Under the pieces are notes generated by a model that made no database searches, had not been told where the DNA came from, and saw only the letters and a program-made list of their open reading frames with translations. The position numbers and the translations under genes were made by a program. Below, one piece after another: positions 24,164 through 37,556 of a DNA stretch of 64,000 bases. The first letter of the stretch is position 1. Each line of letters starts with the position of its first letter. This DNA is from Cunninghamia lanceolata (Eukaryota > Streptophyta > Pinopsida > Cupressales > Cupressaceae): positions 8,518,501 through 8,582,500 of the forward strand of contig BSBN01000293.1 in the NCBI GenBank assembly GCA_027924645.1, in the 5' to 3' direction.

Positions 24164-26935
24164 GATGGAGAATTTATCTTTAGCATGATAAAGAGACCAA
24201 TAGTAGTTCCTAAAAAAAGAATTGATACAAATAAATCAAATATATGTCATTCAACCCTTCATAGTAAATGTACATACAATCATCATGTAGAAGAGTAAAT
24301 GTCACTCAACCAAAATAGGTACAAAGCATACAAAGCATTATTGCACAATGTTATTGCAGCCATACAAAAGCATTATGGTACAAAGTTCACTTCAGTCCTA
24401 GATGAGGATAAGGTCAAAGGAGAGTCACCTATTGAGGCTACAAGTGAAGAGTACATGGGACTTCATGTTGACTACTTGTTGATAACCATCTAGTCATGAA
24501 AGGATGTGATTGAGATCGTGAGAAACATCACACTAGGGCATGGTTTGGATTAGTGTAGAGGGTGAAGAAGGGATATCAAGAGACAATTATTAAATTCAAG
24601 GCTCATTAATATGGCAATGCCAAACTCAAGTAGATAATCATGTGCATTTTAGAGGCAAATTATTCTAGGCTGAAAACTCATGTTTTTAGGCAATTAAGTT
24701 GTATAAGGGTTAGGGTTTGTAGAGAAACTCTTTGGAAGGTGTTTTTAATGCCTAGAAAGGTTGAGGCAGACCCAATTTGACATGTTTGGTGTCTTGGTTT
24801 AAAGATTGGAAGCCCTGGAGAAAACCTATAGTGACCTATTTGCACAAGCCTAATTAGGTCTCTTGTCAAGTGGGGACAGTCAATTTTAAGGTCTTGTATT
24901 ACAAAACAACCACCCTTAAATTTTGGATATGTTTTAAAACTCCCAAAAGGGTATCCTAAACAACTTTTGGATTGTGGGTTGGAGTTGTTTTCTGTAAGAC
25001 ATACCACAAAAACCTTGTTTACTGTCCTGCAAGGGAAATAGAAGATAATTATGGAATGATGAAGGCACTATGACATGATGAATTATATGATTCATCAAGA
25101 AAATGATGGAGATCCATGGAAAAAACCAATGAGGACAAGATAAGACACCAAATTTGTGAATTTGCCAATGGAAACAAATTTACCACCTAGTCGTCCTTAA
25201 CTAATCTATGATTGCAAATGGATGTATTTTGGCTTCTATTGACTAAAAGTGACTTATTTATGATGAATATAATGCTCAGAATTGTTAAAAGTTAATTCCT
25301 AAAATTCAATCACAATTAACATTGCAACACTATAATCTATAATTGTTAAATCACATGTCTTCTTTTGGTGAAAAGTGATGCTTTCAAGTAGGGTTTTGAT
25401 GAAAGAGCATTGTTAAAGTGTGGATGATGGTTTAAGAAGCATAGGCAGACATATTATGGTAAGGTGAAATAGAGCCTAAGGTATTGAGTTCCAATAAACC
25501 CACCTTAAGAATGCCTAGAATGGCCTAAATGAGGGTTTAATGATTTGGTGAATAGGGAAGTGATCTAGAGGATAATTTTTTTTTTATTCTGGCTATTGAG
25601 ACCTAGTTGAGATCAAGAAGTCAAAATTAGGAATTGAGAAGGTGTTTTGTTAGGTACTAGGGCTACTAGGATTTGGCTGGCTTGTGAAGGAATAGACAGC
25701 AATTGAAGAGTGCACACTTAAGTAAGGGTTTAGAATGGTTGTGTCTGAGTTCCTAAGGGGTAAGAAGACCTCTAGTAACCTTGTTAGGTTTTGAAGTATT
25801 GAAGACCCTTTTTGTACCTTTGTAGAGGGAGATTGCTTGAGAGGAAAACTTATGAAATTTTAAAGAAACTATTGTTATAAGCCCCATTGTTGTGAAATAT
25901 GCCTCCTTTATATTGAGTTGAACCTACCTCTGCATCACATACCTAAGACTATCATAAAAATCATCAAACTAATCTCTATTATTTAGGGTATTGAATAGTA
26001 TATAGTTGATCAAGGTAACCACCATCATGTGCTAACAAAGGACAATTAGGAAATTTGAAAATATTGTTGTGTCATGTGCATAAAAATCATCATGAATAGG
26101 TGCATAAGGAATGTCCTAGCCCAAGATATATGCATACAAATCATCATGTCATGTGTATACTCATATGATCTTGGCACCTATTCATTTGTATTTTAACTTG
26201 TTAATATGACAAGATAATAGTGGGATTGTATATTTATATGTTGTAAGGATTTATTCTTGTATAGTTTGACATCATGGTATGTTAAGGTCTGTTTATTACA
26301 CATAATTATTAAAGAGCCCAAGTGTAGAAAATATACATGGCATCATGTGAGATTGTAGGCTGCTTTCTTGATTGTGATTGTGTCTATTTTAATTAATGTT
26401 GATCTTTGAGATATCTTTTATTATGCATACAATGAACTAGATTAAAACATAGTCTATTATATAAACACAAGATATGTATACATAGTCTTTTATTATGCAT
26501 ATTGGAAACAAGTGATATAAACATGTATGATAAAGCATGATAAAGTAATTCAAATAGAATTAAGGAAAAACCTAAAGAACATGCATGTAAAGACTTGACA
26601 TGCTAAAAAATGGAGATTTGAATGGAGAAAGTACCCAATTATGTAGTGTGTTTTTCTTCTTGCATCAAATTCCTCAATAATTTGAGTTTTTCACCACTTG
26701 CTTCCTTTTCAATGTTAAATTGAATAACACTCAAATAGAACTAGTAACAATAATACTATTAACCAATCTATAATGTTAAATTTCCTAAAATTCAATCACA
26801 ATAACATTGCAACACTACAAAAATTGAAACTTGAATAGATTATATCAAATTCAATGTGAAAACTATGTTATTTCCTCCATCTAAAGTTGGAAACCAGAAA
26901 AGGTGATGGACAGGTCATGCAAAGGTGGTAAAATG
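24164..26935. other. Long stretch without a recognised gene
   Basis: Contains the promoter side of the transposase pseudogene. A 45-50 bp phrase beginning CCTAAAATTCAATCACAA occurs twice (about 25,297 and 26,788), so repeat DNA is present, but no element ends could be found. Open frames at 24,299-24,493 and 24,678-25,007 have no known motif. Confidence 0.4.
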
Positions 26936-27140
26936 TGCAAAATGTGCATGTGAACTTCCCAACAACATGAAAGCAATTTTTTTGGTTGGAACACATTCAT
27001 AATCAACATGAAAATAGAGCATGTGGGCCTGGATCATGGGGGTCCAAGCCTCTTTACTATTTCTATAGTAGGAAAAAACATGAGCAAGTTATAATGCTCT
27101 CGTGTTATAATGCGCTCATGTTTTGTCCTGCTATAGATTG
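26936..27140 (+). mobile_element. Probable family F copy E, inverted-repeat box only
   Basis: Around 27,085-27,122 two direct copies of TTATAATGC(T/G)CTC(G/A)TG sit between ACATGAGC and GCTCATGTT. These are the same words as the box of copy A (12,805-12,914) and copy B (34,480-34,515). A weak terminus candidate, GGTAAAATGTGCAAAATGTG, starts at about 26,936. A pyrimidine-rich block and the telomere-like array follow directly. Confidence 0.4.
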
Positions 27141-27300
27141 ATCCATAAATATTTGTGCCTATCTCACCTTTGATAGCACCTTTGTAATATCTCACCTCTC
27201 TATATCTGACTTATCTCTCCCCCTCACCCCTCTACCTCTCCCCTCTCTATGTCTCTTAGTCACTCCTTGTCCACCTCTCCATCCATCCTTAGCCATCTAG
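27141..27300. repeat. Pyrimidine-rich block 1
   Basis: CTCTCCCC-type text leading into TCCATCCATCCTTAGCCATC at about 27,278, then straight into the telomere-like array. The same junction recurs at about 31,177, 3,899 bp to the right. Confidence 0.75.
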
Positions 27301-27799
27301 GTCTCACTTAACCCTAAACCCTAAAGACTCAACCCTCAACCCTTAAACCTTAAATCCTAAGCCCTATCCCTAAACCCTCAACACTTTACCTTAAACCCTA
27401 TTCCCTCATCCATAAACCCTAATCCCTCAACCCTAAACTTGACACCCTATTACTAAACCCTACACCCTATCACTAAACCCTCGACACTCTACCTTAAACC
27501 CTAATCATTTATCCCTAAACCTTATCCCTCAACCCTTAACCCTTAAACCTTAAACCCTAAAACCTTGACCCTTGACACTATATCTTTAACCCTAATCCCT
27601 TAACCCTCAGTCTTAAAGCCTCAACCCTCAAACCTTAAACCTTCAACCCTAAACCCTATCCCTAATCCCTATACCCTCGACACTCTACTTTAACCCTAAT
27701 CCCTTGACACTCAACCCTATCCCTAAATCCTCAACCCTCAACCCTCAATGTCAAAACCTAATCCCTTAATCCTTAACCCTAATCTCTCAACCCTCAACC

Positions 27800-30310
27800 C
27801 TAATCCCTCATCCCTAAACCCTAAATGCTATCCCTATTCCTAAACCCTCAACGAGATCGATACTATACCTTAAACTCTAATCTCTTATCCCTAAACCCTC
27901 CAACCCTATCCCTGATCCCTATACCCTCGACGCTCTACTTTAACCCTAATCTCTCAACCCTCAACCCTATCCCTAAACTTTCAACCCTCAAACCTCAACC
28001 ATTAACCCTCAACATAAAACCCTAATCCCTCAACCCTAAAACCCTATCCCTAAACTATCAACACTATACCTTAAACCCTAATCCCTTAACCCTAAACCCT
28101 AAACCCTCAACCCTCAACCCTAATCCCTCAACCCTAAACCCTAATCCCTCATCCCTAAACCCTAAACTCTATCTCTATTCCTAAACCCTCAATGGGCTCC
28201 ATACTATACCTTAAACCCTAATCCCTTATCCCTAAACCCTCCAACCCTATCCCTAATCCCTATACCCTTGACACACTACTTAAACCCTAATCCCTCGACC
28301 CTCAACCCTATCCCTAAACCCTCAACCCTCAATGTCAAATCCTAATCCCTCAACCCTTAACCCTAATCCCTCAACCCTGAACCCTATCTAGAAACCCTCA
28401 ACACTATACCTTAACCCTAATCCATCAACCCTAAACCCTAAACCCTATCCCTTAGCCCTAATCCCTCAACTCTCAACCCTAATCCCTCAACCCTCAACCC
28501 TAATCCCTCATCCCTAAACCCTAAATTCTATCCCTATTCCTAAACCCTCAATGGGCTCCATACTATACCTTAAACTCTAATCCATTATCCCTAAACTCTC
28601 CAACCCTACCCCTAATCCCTATACCCTCGACACACTACTCTAACCCTAATACCTCGACCCTCAACCCTATCCCTAAATCCTCAACCCTTAAACCTCAACT
28701 CTTAACCCTCAACATCAAACCCTAATCCCTCTACCCTTAGCCCTAATCCATCAACCCTAAACCCTATCCCTAAAACCTCAACACTATACCTTAAACCCTA
28801 ATCCCTCAATGCTAAACCCTAAACCCTATCCCTAAACCCTAATCCCTCAATCCTCAACCCCTAATCCATCATCCCTATACTCTAAATGCTATCCCTATGC
28901 CTAAACCCTCAACAGGCTTGATACTATAACTTAAACCCTAATCCCTTATCCCTAAACTCTCCAATGTTATCCCTAATCCATATACCCTCGACACTCTACT
29001 TTAACCCTAATACCTCGACCCTCCACCCTATCCCTAAACTCTCAACCCTTAAACCTCAACCCTTAACCCTCAACATCAAACCCTAATTCCTCAAACCTAA
29101 ACCCTAATCCCTCAACCCTAAACCCTAAAACCTGTCCCTAAACCCTAATCCCTCAACCCTCAACCCTAATCCCTCAACACGCAACCCTAATCTCTCATCC
29201 CTAAACCCTAAATGCTATACCTATTCCTAAACCCTCAATGGGATTGATACTATACCTTAAACCCTAATCCCTTATCTCTAAACCCTACAACCCTATCCCT
29301 AATCCCTATACCCTCAACACTCTACTTTAACCCTAATCCCTCGACCCTCAACTCTACCCCTAAACCCTGAACCCTCAAACCTCAACCCTCAACCATCAAT
29401 GTCAAACCCTAATCCCTCAACCCTTAACCCTAATCCCTAAACCCTAAACCCTATCCCTAAACCCTTAACACTATACCTTAAACCCTAATCCCTCAACCCT
29501 AAATCCTAAACCCTATCCCTCAACCCTAATCCCTCATCCCTAAACCCTAAATGCTATCCATATTCCTAAACCCTCAACAAGCTTGATACTATTCCTTAAA
29601 CCCTAATCCCTTATCCATAAACCCTCCAACCCAATCCCTAATCCCTATACCCTTGACACTCTACTTTAATCCTAATCCCTTGACCCTCATCCCTATCCCT
29701 TAAACCCTCAACCCTCAAACCTCAACCCTCAACCCTCAATGTCAAACCCTAATCCCTCAACCCTTAACCCTAATCCATAAACCCTAAACCCTATCCCTAA
29801 ACCCTCAACACTATACCTTAAACCCTAATCCCTCAACCCTCAACCCTAATCCCTCATCCATAAACCCTAAAGGCTATCCCTATTCCTAAACCCTCAATAG
29901 GCTTGATACTATACCTTAAACCCTAATGCCTTATCCCTAAACTCTCCAACCCTATCCTTAATCCCTATACTCTTGACACTCTACTTTAACCCTAATCCCT
30001 CGACCCTTAACCCTATCCCTAAACCCTCAACCCGCAAACCTCAACACTCAACCCTCAACATCAAACCCTAATCCCTCTACCCTTAGCCCTAATCCCTCAA
30101 CCCTAGACCCTATCCCTAAACCCTCAACACTATACCTTAAACCCTAATCCCTCAACCCTAAACCCTAAACCCTATCCCTAAACCCTAATCCCTTAACCCT
30201 TAACCATAATCCCTTAACCCTTAACCCTAATCCCTCATCCCTAATCCCTAGATGCTATCCCTATTCCTAAACCCTCAATGGGCTTGATACTATACCTGAA
30301 ACTCTAATCC
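27800..30310 (+). repeat. Higher-order ~347 bp repeat inside the telomere-like array
   Basis: A landmark, CTATTCCTAAACCCTCAA followed by a diverged word (GGGCTCC, AGGCTTG, GAGATCG and so on) and ATACTATACC, occurs eight times. Using its ATTCC as reference, positions are 27,836, 28,177, 28,536, 28,897 (ATGCC), 29,223, 29,562, 29,882 and 30,263; intervals are 341, 359, 361, 326, 339, 320 and 381. Between landmarks each unit has the same order: CCAACCCTATCC, CCTATACCCT(C/T)GACAC, TCTACTTTAACC, CAACAT or AATGTC. So heptamers were amplified in blocks of about 50. Confidence 0.85.
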
Positions 30311-30904
30311 CTTATCCCTAAACCCTTCAACCCTATCCCTAAACCCTCTATCCTCAACACTATGCCTTAAACCCTAATCTCTCAACCCTTAAACCATCAA
30401 CCGTTAAACCCTTAATCCCTATAACCTTAAACCCTTAAACCCTAAACTCTCAACCCCTAGATACCCTTAAAAACCTAAACCTTAAACCCTTAAACCCTAT
30501 ACCCTATACACTTAACATTGGACACTTAACCTTGGACATTATCCCTTAACCTTCAAACCTCTACCCTATACCCTATACTTATTCCCTAAACCATATGCCT
30601 TATATCCTCAACCTTAAACCCTAAACCCTATATCTTAGAGACTTAACCTTGAACATTATCCCCTAGTTGTAAATTCTCAACCCTCTACCTTATAGCCTTA
30701 ACCATATACTTAATCCCTAATCCCTTAATCCTCAACCCTATACCTTAAACCCTCAAACCTACACCCACAAACCCTCATCCATATACCCTATAACCTCACC
30801 CTTATACCCTAAACCTTGAATATTGTGCCTCAACCCTATACTTAAAACCTAAACCATACACTCTCAACCCAAGTCACCCTATGCCTTAACCCTTAAACCC
30901 TCAA

Positions 30905-31205
30905 GCCTTATCCACCCCCCTCCTCCCCTATCTGACTCACCCCCATCTCTCCCCTATCTCTCACACCCCTCTCTCCCTAGGTTATAGGTCTCTCACTTGT
31001 ATATCTCTCATGAGTCTCTACATATTTCCCTTCCTCTCCACCTCTCTCCCTCCTTACCCATCTTTCCCTCAAGTTGTCAACATCACTCTCTCATTTTATT
31101 ATATCTCACCTTTGTCTCCCCCTCACCTCTCTACCTCTTGCCTCTCTACATCTCTCAGTCACTCCTTGTCTACCTCTCCATCCATCCTTAGCCATCTAGG
31201 TCTCT
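30905..31205. repeat. Pyrimidine-rich block 2 within the array
   Basis: Shares with 31,765-32,010 the ordered phrases TTATCCACCCC, CTCACCCCCATCTCTC, GTTATAGGTCTC, ACATATTTCCCTTCCTCTCC and CTCAAGTTGTCAAC, at an offset of about 860 bp. Its right end repeats the junction seen at 27,278. The two overlapping open frames at 30,997-31,225 are translations of this tract. Confidence 0.8.
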
Positions 31206-31764
31206 CACTTAACCCTAAACACTAAACCTTATCCCTAAAGCCTCAACCCTCAACCCTTAAGGCTTAAATCCTAAACCGTATCCCTAAACCCTCAACCCTT
31301 GAGACTATACCTTAAACCTTAATCCTTTATTGTAAAACACTAAACCCTATCGCTAAAGCCTCAACTCTAAACCCTTAAACCTTAAATCCTAAACACTATC
31401 CCTAAACCCTCAACCCATGATACTATACCTTAAACCCTAATCACTTATCCCTAAATTGTAAACCCTATTCCCTAAAGCCTCAACTCTCAACCCTTAAACC
31501 ATAAATCCTAAATCCTATCCCTAAACCCTCAACACTCGATACTATATGTTAAACCCTAATCCCTTATCCCTAAAACCCAAACCCTATCCTTAAAGCCTCA
31601 ACCCTCAACCCTTAAACCTTAAATCCTAAACCCTATCTCTAAACCCTCTACCATCGACACTATACCTTAAACCCTAATCCCTCAACCCTAAACCCTTAAT
31701 ACCTCAACCCTTAAACCCTCAACCCTTAAACCCTCAACCCTTCACCCTTAAACCCTTGACCCTT

Positions 31765-32010
31765 ATCCACCCCTCTCTTCCCCTATCTGCCTCACCCCCA
31801 TCTCTCTCCTATCTCTCTCACTCCTCTCTCCCTATGTTATAGGTCTCACTTGTATATCTCTCACAACTCCACATATTTCCCTTCCTCTCCATCTCTCTCC
31901 CTCCTCCTTACCCATGTTTCCCTCAAGTTGTCAACTTCAATCTCTCATTTTATTATATCTTTACCCTCACCTCTCTATCTCTCACCTTTGTTTCCCCTCA
32001 CCTCTCTACC
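31765..32010. repeat. Pyrimidine-rich block 3 within the array
   Basis: Near-copy of block 2 (see 30,905-31,205), with small insertions and deletions. It is followed by more telomere-like DNA in which the CTATTCCTAAACC landmark continues at about 32,168, 33,024 and 33,629, but with a different following word (CCCTTGACA-type). Confidence 0.8.
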
Positions 32011-34221
32011 TATCCTTAAACCCTAAACCCTATCCATGAACCCTCTACCCTTGACACTATATGTTAAACCCTAATCCCTTAACCCTCAGCCCTAAAGCCT
32101 CAACCCTCAATCCTTAAACCTTCAACCCTAAACCCTATCCCTAATGCCTCTACCCTAAATGCTATCCCTATTCCTAAACCTTCACCCCTTGACAATATAC
32201 CTTAAACCCTAATACCTTATCCCTAAAACCTAATCCATATCCCTCAACCCTTAACACTTAAAACTTAAACCATAAAACCTATACCTACAACCTCGACACT
32301 AGACACTATATCTTAGACCCTAATCCCTTAACCCTCATCCCTAAAGCCTCAAACCTAAATCCTTAAACCTTCAACCCTAAACCCTATCCCTAATCCCTCT
32401 ACTTTAACCCTAATCCCTTGACCATCAACCCTATCCCTAAACCTTAAACCCTCAACCCTCAACTCTCAACATTAAACCCTAACCCATCAATCCTAAACCC
32501 TAATCCCTCAACCCTAAACCCTATCCCTAAACCCTCAACCCTCAACACTATACCTTAAACCCTAATCCCTATCCTTCAATCCCTAACCCTTAAAACTTAA
32601 ACCCTAAAACTAATCCCTACACATTCAACACTCGATACTATATCTTAATCCTTAAACCCTAAACCCTCATCCCTAAAGCGTCAACCCTTAATCCTTAAAC
32701 CTTTAACCCTAAACCCTATCCCTAATCCCTCTACCCTCGACACTCTAGAGCCCTAATCCCTTGACCATCAACCCTATCCCTAAACCCTCAACCTCAACCC
32801 TCAACTCTCAACATTAAACCCTAATGCATCAACCCTAAACCCTAATCCATCAACCCTAAACTCTATCCCTAAAACCTTAACCCTCAACACTATACCTTAA
32901 ACCCTAATCTCTCAACCCTAAAACCTAATCCCTTAACCCTCAACCCTCAACCCTATCACTAAACCCTCAACCCTCGACACTATACATTAAACCCTAATCC
33001 CTCATCCCTAAACCCTAAATGCTATCCCTATTCCTAAACCCTCAACCCTTGACACTATACTTTAAACCCTAATCCCTTGTCCCTAAACCCTAAACCCTAT
33101 CTGTCAACCCTTAACTGTTAAAATTTAAACCCTAAAACCTATCCCTAAACCCTCGACACTCAACACTATATCTTAAACCCTAACCGCTTAACCCTCAACC
33201 CTAAAGCCTTAACCGTCAATCCTTAAACCTTCAACCCTAAAGCCTATCCCTAATCCCTCTACTCTTGACGCTCTACTTTAACCCTAATACCTTGACCATC
33301 AACCCTATCCCTAAACCCTCAACCCTCAATTCTCAACATTAAATCCTATTCCATCAACCCTAAACCCTAATCCCTTAACCCTGAACCCTATTCCTAAACC
33401 CTCAACCCTCAACACTATTCCCTAAACCCTAATCCATCAACCCTAAATACTAATCCCTCAACTCTAAACCCTCAACCCTCAACACTATTCCTTAAAGCCT
33501 AATCCCTCAACCCTCAACCCTAAACCCTATCCCTAAATCCTCAAGCCTCAGCACTATACCTTAAACCTTAATCCCTTAACCCTCAACCCTCAACCCTAAT
33601 CCCTCATTCCTAAACCCTTAATGTTATCCCTATTCCTAAACTTTCAACCCAAGACACTATACCTTAAACCCTAATCCCTTATCCATAAACCTTAAACCCT
33701 ATCCCTCAACCCTTAACCCGTAAACCTTAAACCCTAAAACCTATCCCTAAACCCTCAACCCTATACACTCAACCCTATACCCTCAACCAAATACTTAAGC
33801 CCTAATCCCTCAATCTTCAACCCTATACCTTAAACCTGAATCCTGCACCCACAAACCCTCATCCCTATACCATATAACCTCACCCTGATATCCTAAACCC
33901 TGAATATTGTGCCTCAACTCTATACTTAAATTAAACCTGAACCATACATGCTCTCAACCCAAGTTACCCTATGCCTTATATACCCTAAATCCATATCATA
34001 AACCCTAAACCCAATATCCTAAACCCTAATCCCCACACCTTACACACTTAATCTTATACACTCAACAACCTAAATATTAACCCTCAACTGTAACCCTCAA
34101 CCATCTAATCTCTACCCTCTACCCTCTACCTATTACTTAAGCCATAATCCGTCAACCCTAAACCCTCAACCCTAAAAACTATACAGGCTCAAGTCCTTAT
34201 GTGCCCTAAACCCAAAACACT

Positions 34222-34440
34222 TACATACATTCATACATACATTAATACATACATACATACATACATACATACATACATACATACATACATAAAAACATGC
34301 ATACATATCTACATACATACAAGCATGCATATCTACATACATACAAGCAGGCATACATCTACATACATACAAGCATGCATACATGTACATGCATACATAC
34401 CTACAAGCATACATATATACATATATACATACATGAAACA
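34222..34440. repeat. ACAT/CATA tetranucleotide microsatellite
   Basis: A pure (ATAC)n run at about 34,240-34,290, then interrupted copies with GCATGCATA and TACAAGCA variants to about 34,440. The open frames on both strands (for example the YVCMYVCM-type frame on the minus strand) are translations of the microsatellite. Confidence 0.92.
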
Positions 34441-34469
34441 TACTTATGAAACTTGAACATAATTCATTC

Positions 34470-35456
34470 AAAGGTAAACATAATGCGAACACGTTGTAAT
34501 GTGCTTGGATTATGTTGAATTGGAAAAACATCGGCAAACATGCAAAAAAGGGAAAAAAGCACAATATAACACACTCGAGTTATATTGTTCTTTGGGAATC
34601 CCAAGCCTTAGGCTTGGGATTTTCTTTAGATTTCCAACCCAAAGGCTTGGAGTGCCTTCTCAACATCCACAGATGCGTTTTTGCAAATTCTACAAGATTT
34701 CACATAATTTTGTTCGTGCTAACCCTCAGATTTGCACATGTTTCAAGGTCAAACAAATTAAACACTTGGATAATGTTAGGCTTTCTCTTAGTTATTTAAT
34801 GATGTAATTTTTTTTCACATTTTGACAATGTTAAGCCTTTCGTCTTTAATTTCTTTTGTTTGTGTCTGTTTTTGGGAAAAAACCATTGTTTGGTCTTTTT
34901 TTCATTGTAAATTAACCATTGGTTGAAATTTCAAAAAAATTACATATTTAGAAACTAGACGCCATTATACACATATTAAAAAAATGATTTTGAATTAGTT
35001 TTCAAATTTTATAGGGGTAGCACGGCCAAATTCTAGTTTTTAGGATGTGTCCACTTTGAAAATTAGTAAAAAATTAAATATTCATAAAAAAACTATCAGA
35101 AAAATCAAGCATAAACTACATTCTATTAGCTAATTTCTCACTGAAGCAATTTTTAAAAATACCAAAAAAAAGTTAACCTTTTGAGGGAGCCACAAAACAT
35201 GCTATGTTATGTTTTTTTGACAGAAACAACGCCAATTTATGTGGCTCCCTCTTTTGAACCCCTTAATCTATACTATTTAAAAAAATAGTAGTTTAGAAAG
35301 TAGACTCAAAGCACTATGAACATTGTTTTGGTTGCATCTCCAAATTTTGAGTGTAACTATGCTCAATTTCTCATCCAAGGGTAGCATGTCCTAATTTCAA
35401 AAAAAAAGTGGCCACTTAAGACCCCTTTTTGGCCCCCCATCTTCTTGCACTTACCC
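34470..35456 (-). mobile_element. Family F element, copy B
   Basis: On the minus strand it starts at 35,456 with GGGTAAGTGCAAGAAGATGG and continues GGCCAAAAAGGGGTCTTAAG. That matches copy C (38,862) closely along more than 500 bp, including CAAAGTGGACACATCCT and GTAGTTTATGC. It contains a perfect 12-bp hairpin (35,183-35,194 with 35,240-35,251) and CCCAAGCC(T/TTA)GGCTTGGG-type inverted repeats at 34,597-34,620. The ATAATGCG box follows at 34,480-34,515. Open frames at 34,499-34,807 have no known motif. Beyond the box lies the microsatellite; no second terminus was seen. Confidence 0.65.
35183..35251. repeat. Perfect 12-bp hairpin in copy B
   Basis: GAGGGAGCCACA at 35,183-35,194 pairs with TGTGGCTCCCTC at 35,240-35,251, leaving a 45-base loop. 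The homologous hairpin in copy C has different arm sequences that still pair. Confidence 0.9.
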
Positions 35457-37556
35457 ATATCATCATGGGGTCTTTGCGGAGGCTGTGTATATTTTTAGTG
35501 CTTACATATTTACCCCCTCAGGATGGTATTGTACATGAAGGATAGGTACCATTCTTGAACTAGGCCTTACCTTTTGTTGATTTCACGTAATTGAACCTAC
35601 AATAACTAACATTAGTTTAAAATTTTAAATGTATCAAGATAAATAAGAAAAACTAAAATGATTGAACATACCATAGATCATGTCGTGACTTCACTTAGTT
35701 GTTTGCTTTGTCAAGGAGACCTGTAGGGATGAAAGAACACAAAATGAGGGTGCAAAGCACTATGGAAATAAAATACATGCTAATCTAGAGAGGAGAAGAA
35801 TAGATTCTCCTTTTTCTGTAAATTTTAAAGAAAATATTCAATTTTTAGATATTTTTTATGTTTTACATTTTTTTAGGTTTTTTCAATTTTCCTAATTTTT
35901 ATGGTTTTGCTAGAGATTTTGCAAAGGTTTGATTTGAAACTACTTGAGGCCTTTAGAAGACCTATATTTAAGATATTTACACACTTTCCCCCTTGTATGG
36001 GGAGACTTGTGCACTTGATTACACAATTTTTTTCTTTTGACTTGTTGGAGGAGTGACTTGCACTTAAACATTGTTTTACACTTATTATTACAAGACTTGA
36101 TTGGATGAAATCTATACATAGATTTAGTCAACATCTTGTACTTCAATTTACCTCTTGTGCATATGGTTGGATAAAACTTTTATTTTTCTTATGAGAATGC
36201 ATACCTAAGATGATCACATATGAATGATGCAATTTGTTTTTATCTTTTTCTAATATGAATGACATGGAATGTTTTGAATGTGATTCACAAATATGAAATG
36301 CAAAGTACTATGTTCTAAGTGCTATGAATACCATGATGTTATGATATGCTTTGTTGCTTTTATTTTTCATTATGGCATGTATGCAAGTGGAACAAACAAT
36401 GTGACCGCTCTTAACTAGGATTTTTGACTAAGGGGATTGTGAGTTGACTTGGTATAGGGAGACCTACTAAACCTTGAGATAGGATTAGGGAGGAAATGGA
36501 ATTCTTTTAAATTTTAAGATTTGCAAGAGGATGAACACTGATCCTTATCTAGATAAAACAATTTGACAAGATTTTAACTTTTACAGGTAACAATTTTTAT
36601 TGATGCTCACTAGACTTAGATCATAGATGGCCAACAAGATAGGCATGGGGTAAAGGAAATAGGGAAATATAAGGGTCCCTGAATAGAATATGGTCCTAAA
36701 GACTATTATACTATTGGCTTTTCTCAGCTAGTGCATGTGTGTGCTTTGTACCTTTCTCTTTTATTTTCTCTAATAGAATGTCACCCTTGAAGCTTCGAGC
36801 TTAGATTTATCTCCACCTAAGGGTAGGGTCATTCAATAATCTTCTCTCTATCAATCTTTTTTTGTAACTCTCTATAATTTTTTTATGCTTTTTCTCTTTT
36901 TCTATATTTTTGCAATGCCTCACTTGATTTTCTCATTTTTTGATGTTTTGACTTTTATCGAAATGAATGCTTTTGAACTTTCTGAGAATTTTGGATATTC
37001 AACATTTTTTGACTCTCTATTCTCACCTATTTTAACACTCAATTTTTTTTCATTCATTTTTTTATTCACTTGTATTTTAGATTGCTTCCTGTAGAGTTAT
37101 GATCCTCCTAGCATTTTTGGCCAGGAAAGATAAGGGGCTGAGTGCCACCAAAAGTTTTCACAGTCCAGTCGGACTTGTTTTTACTAGAGAAGAATGGGAA
37201 AGATCAACTTGCAAGATTCCTTTGAACACTATAGGTTTGAGTACTAACTTCACTTGGATTTAACATGATGAATCACTAAGACTGAGATCAGTGTAAAGCT
37301 AAGATCTAGGATTTGATCAAAAGCATTGGAAAAATGTAGTAGGGTAATAGTGATAAGTGGTAAACATGAATTGTTATGGGGTCTCAAAGGTTCAAAGGGT
37401 CAACCTATGCGTAGGAAACCTTAGACTCCTTTCTAGGATGAAAATTGAACAAGAGAATGACACTCATGAAATGCATGACGGAATAGAATGAAGAATGCAA
37501 AATTTTTATCTTTCATGATTTTATGCTTTTTATGGATTTTTGAATTCTTTGATTTT

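Larger units (their letters stand above)
27301..34195 (+). repeat. Interstitial telomere-like array (CCCTAAA-derived)
   Basis: About 6.9 kb dominated by CCCTAAA, CCCTCAA, CCCTTAA, CCCTAAT and CCCTATC steps. CCCTAAA is the C-strand of the plant telomere repeat TTTAGGG. The array is strongly diverged; long perfect runs are absent. Pyrimidine-rich blocks interrupt it at 30,905-31,205 and 31,765-32,010. From 30,400 to 30,900 and 33,750 to 34,195 it decays to loosely related text. Pines and other gymnosperms are known for such internal telomere-like DNA. No genes lie inside; open frames such as 27,825-28,025 are translations of the repeat. Confidence 0.92.

Noticed and set aside
27301..34195. A true chromosome end
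   Set aside because: The repeats are strongly diverged, arranged in 347-bp units and followed by transposon DNA on both sides; the array is interstitial.
34172..34564. Cysteine/tyrosine-rich 130-codon open frame on the minus strand and its Thr/His-rich plus-strand partner
   Set aside because: Both are translations of the ACAT microsatellite, which stays open in several frames.
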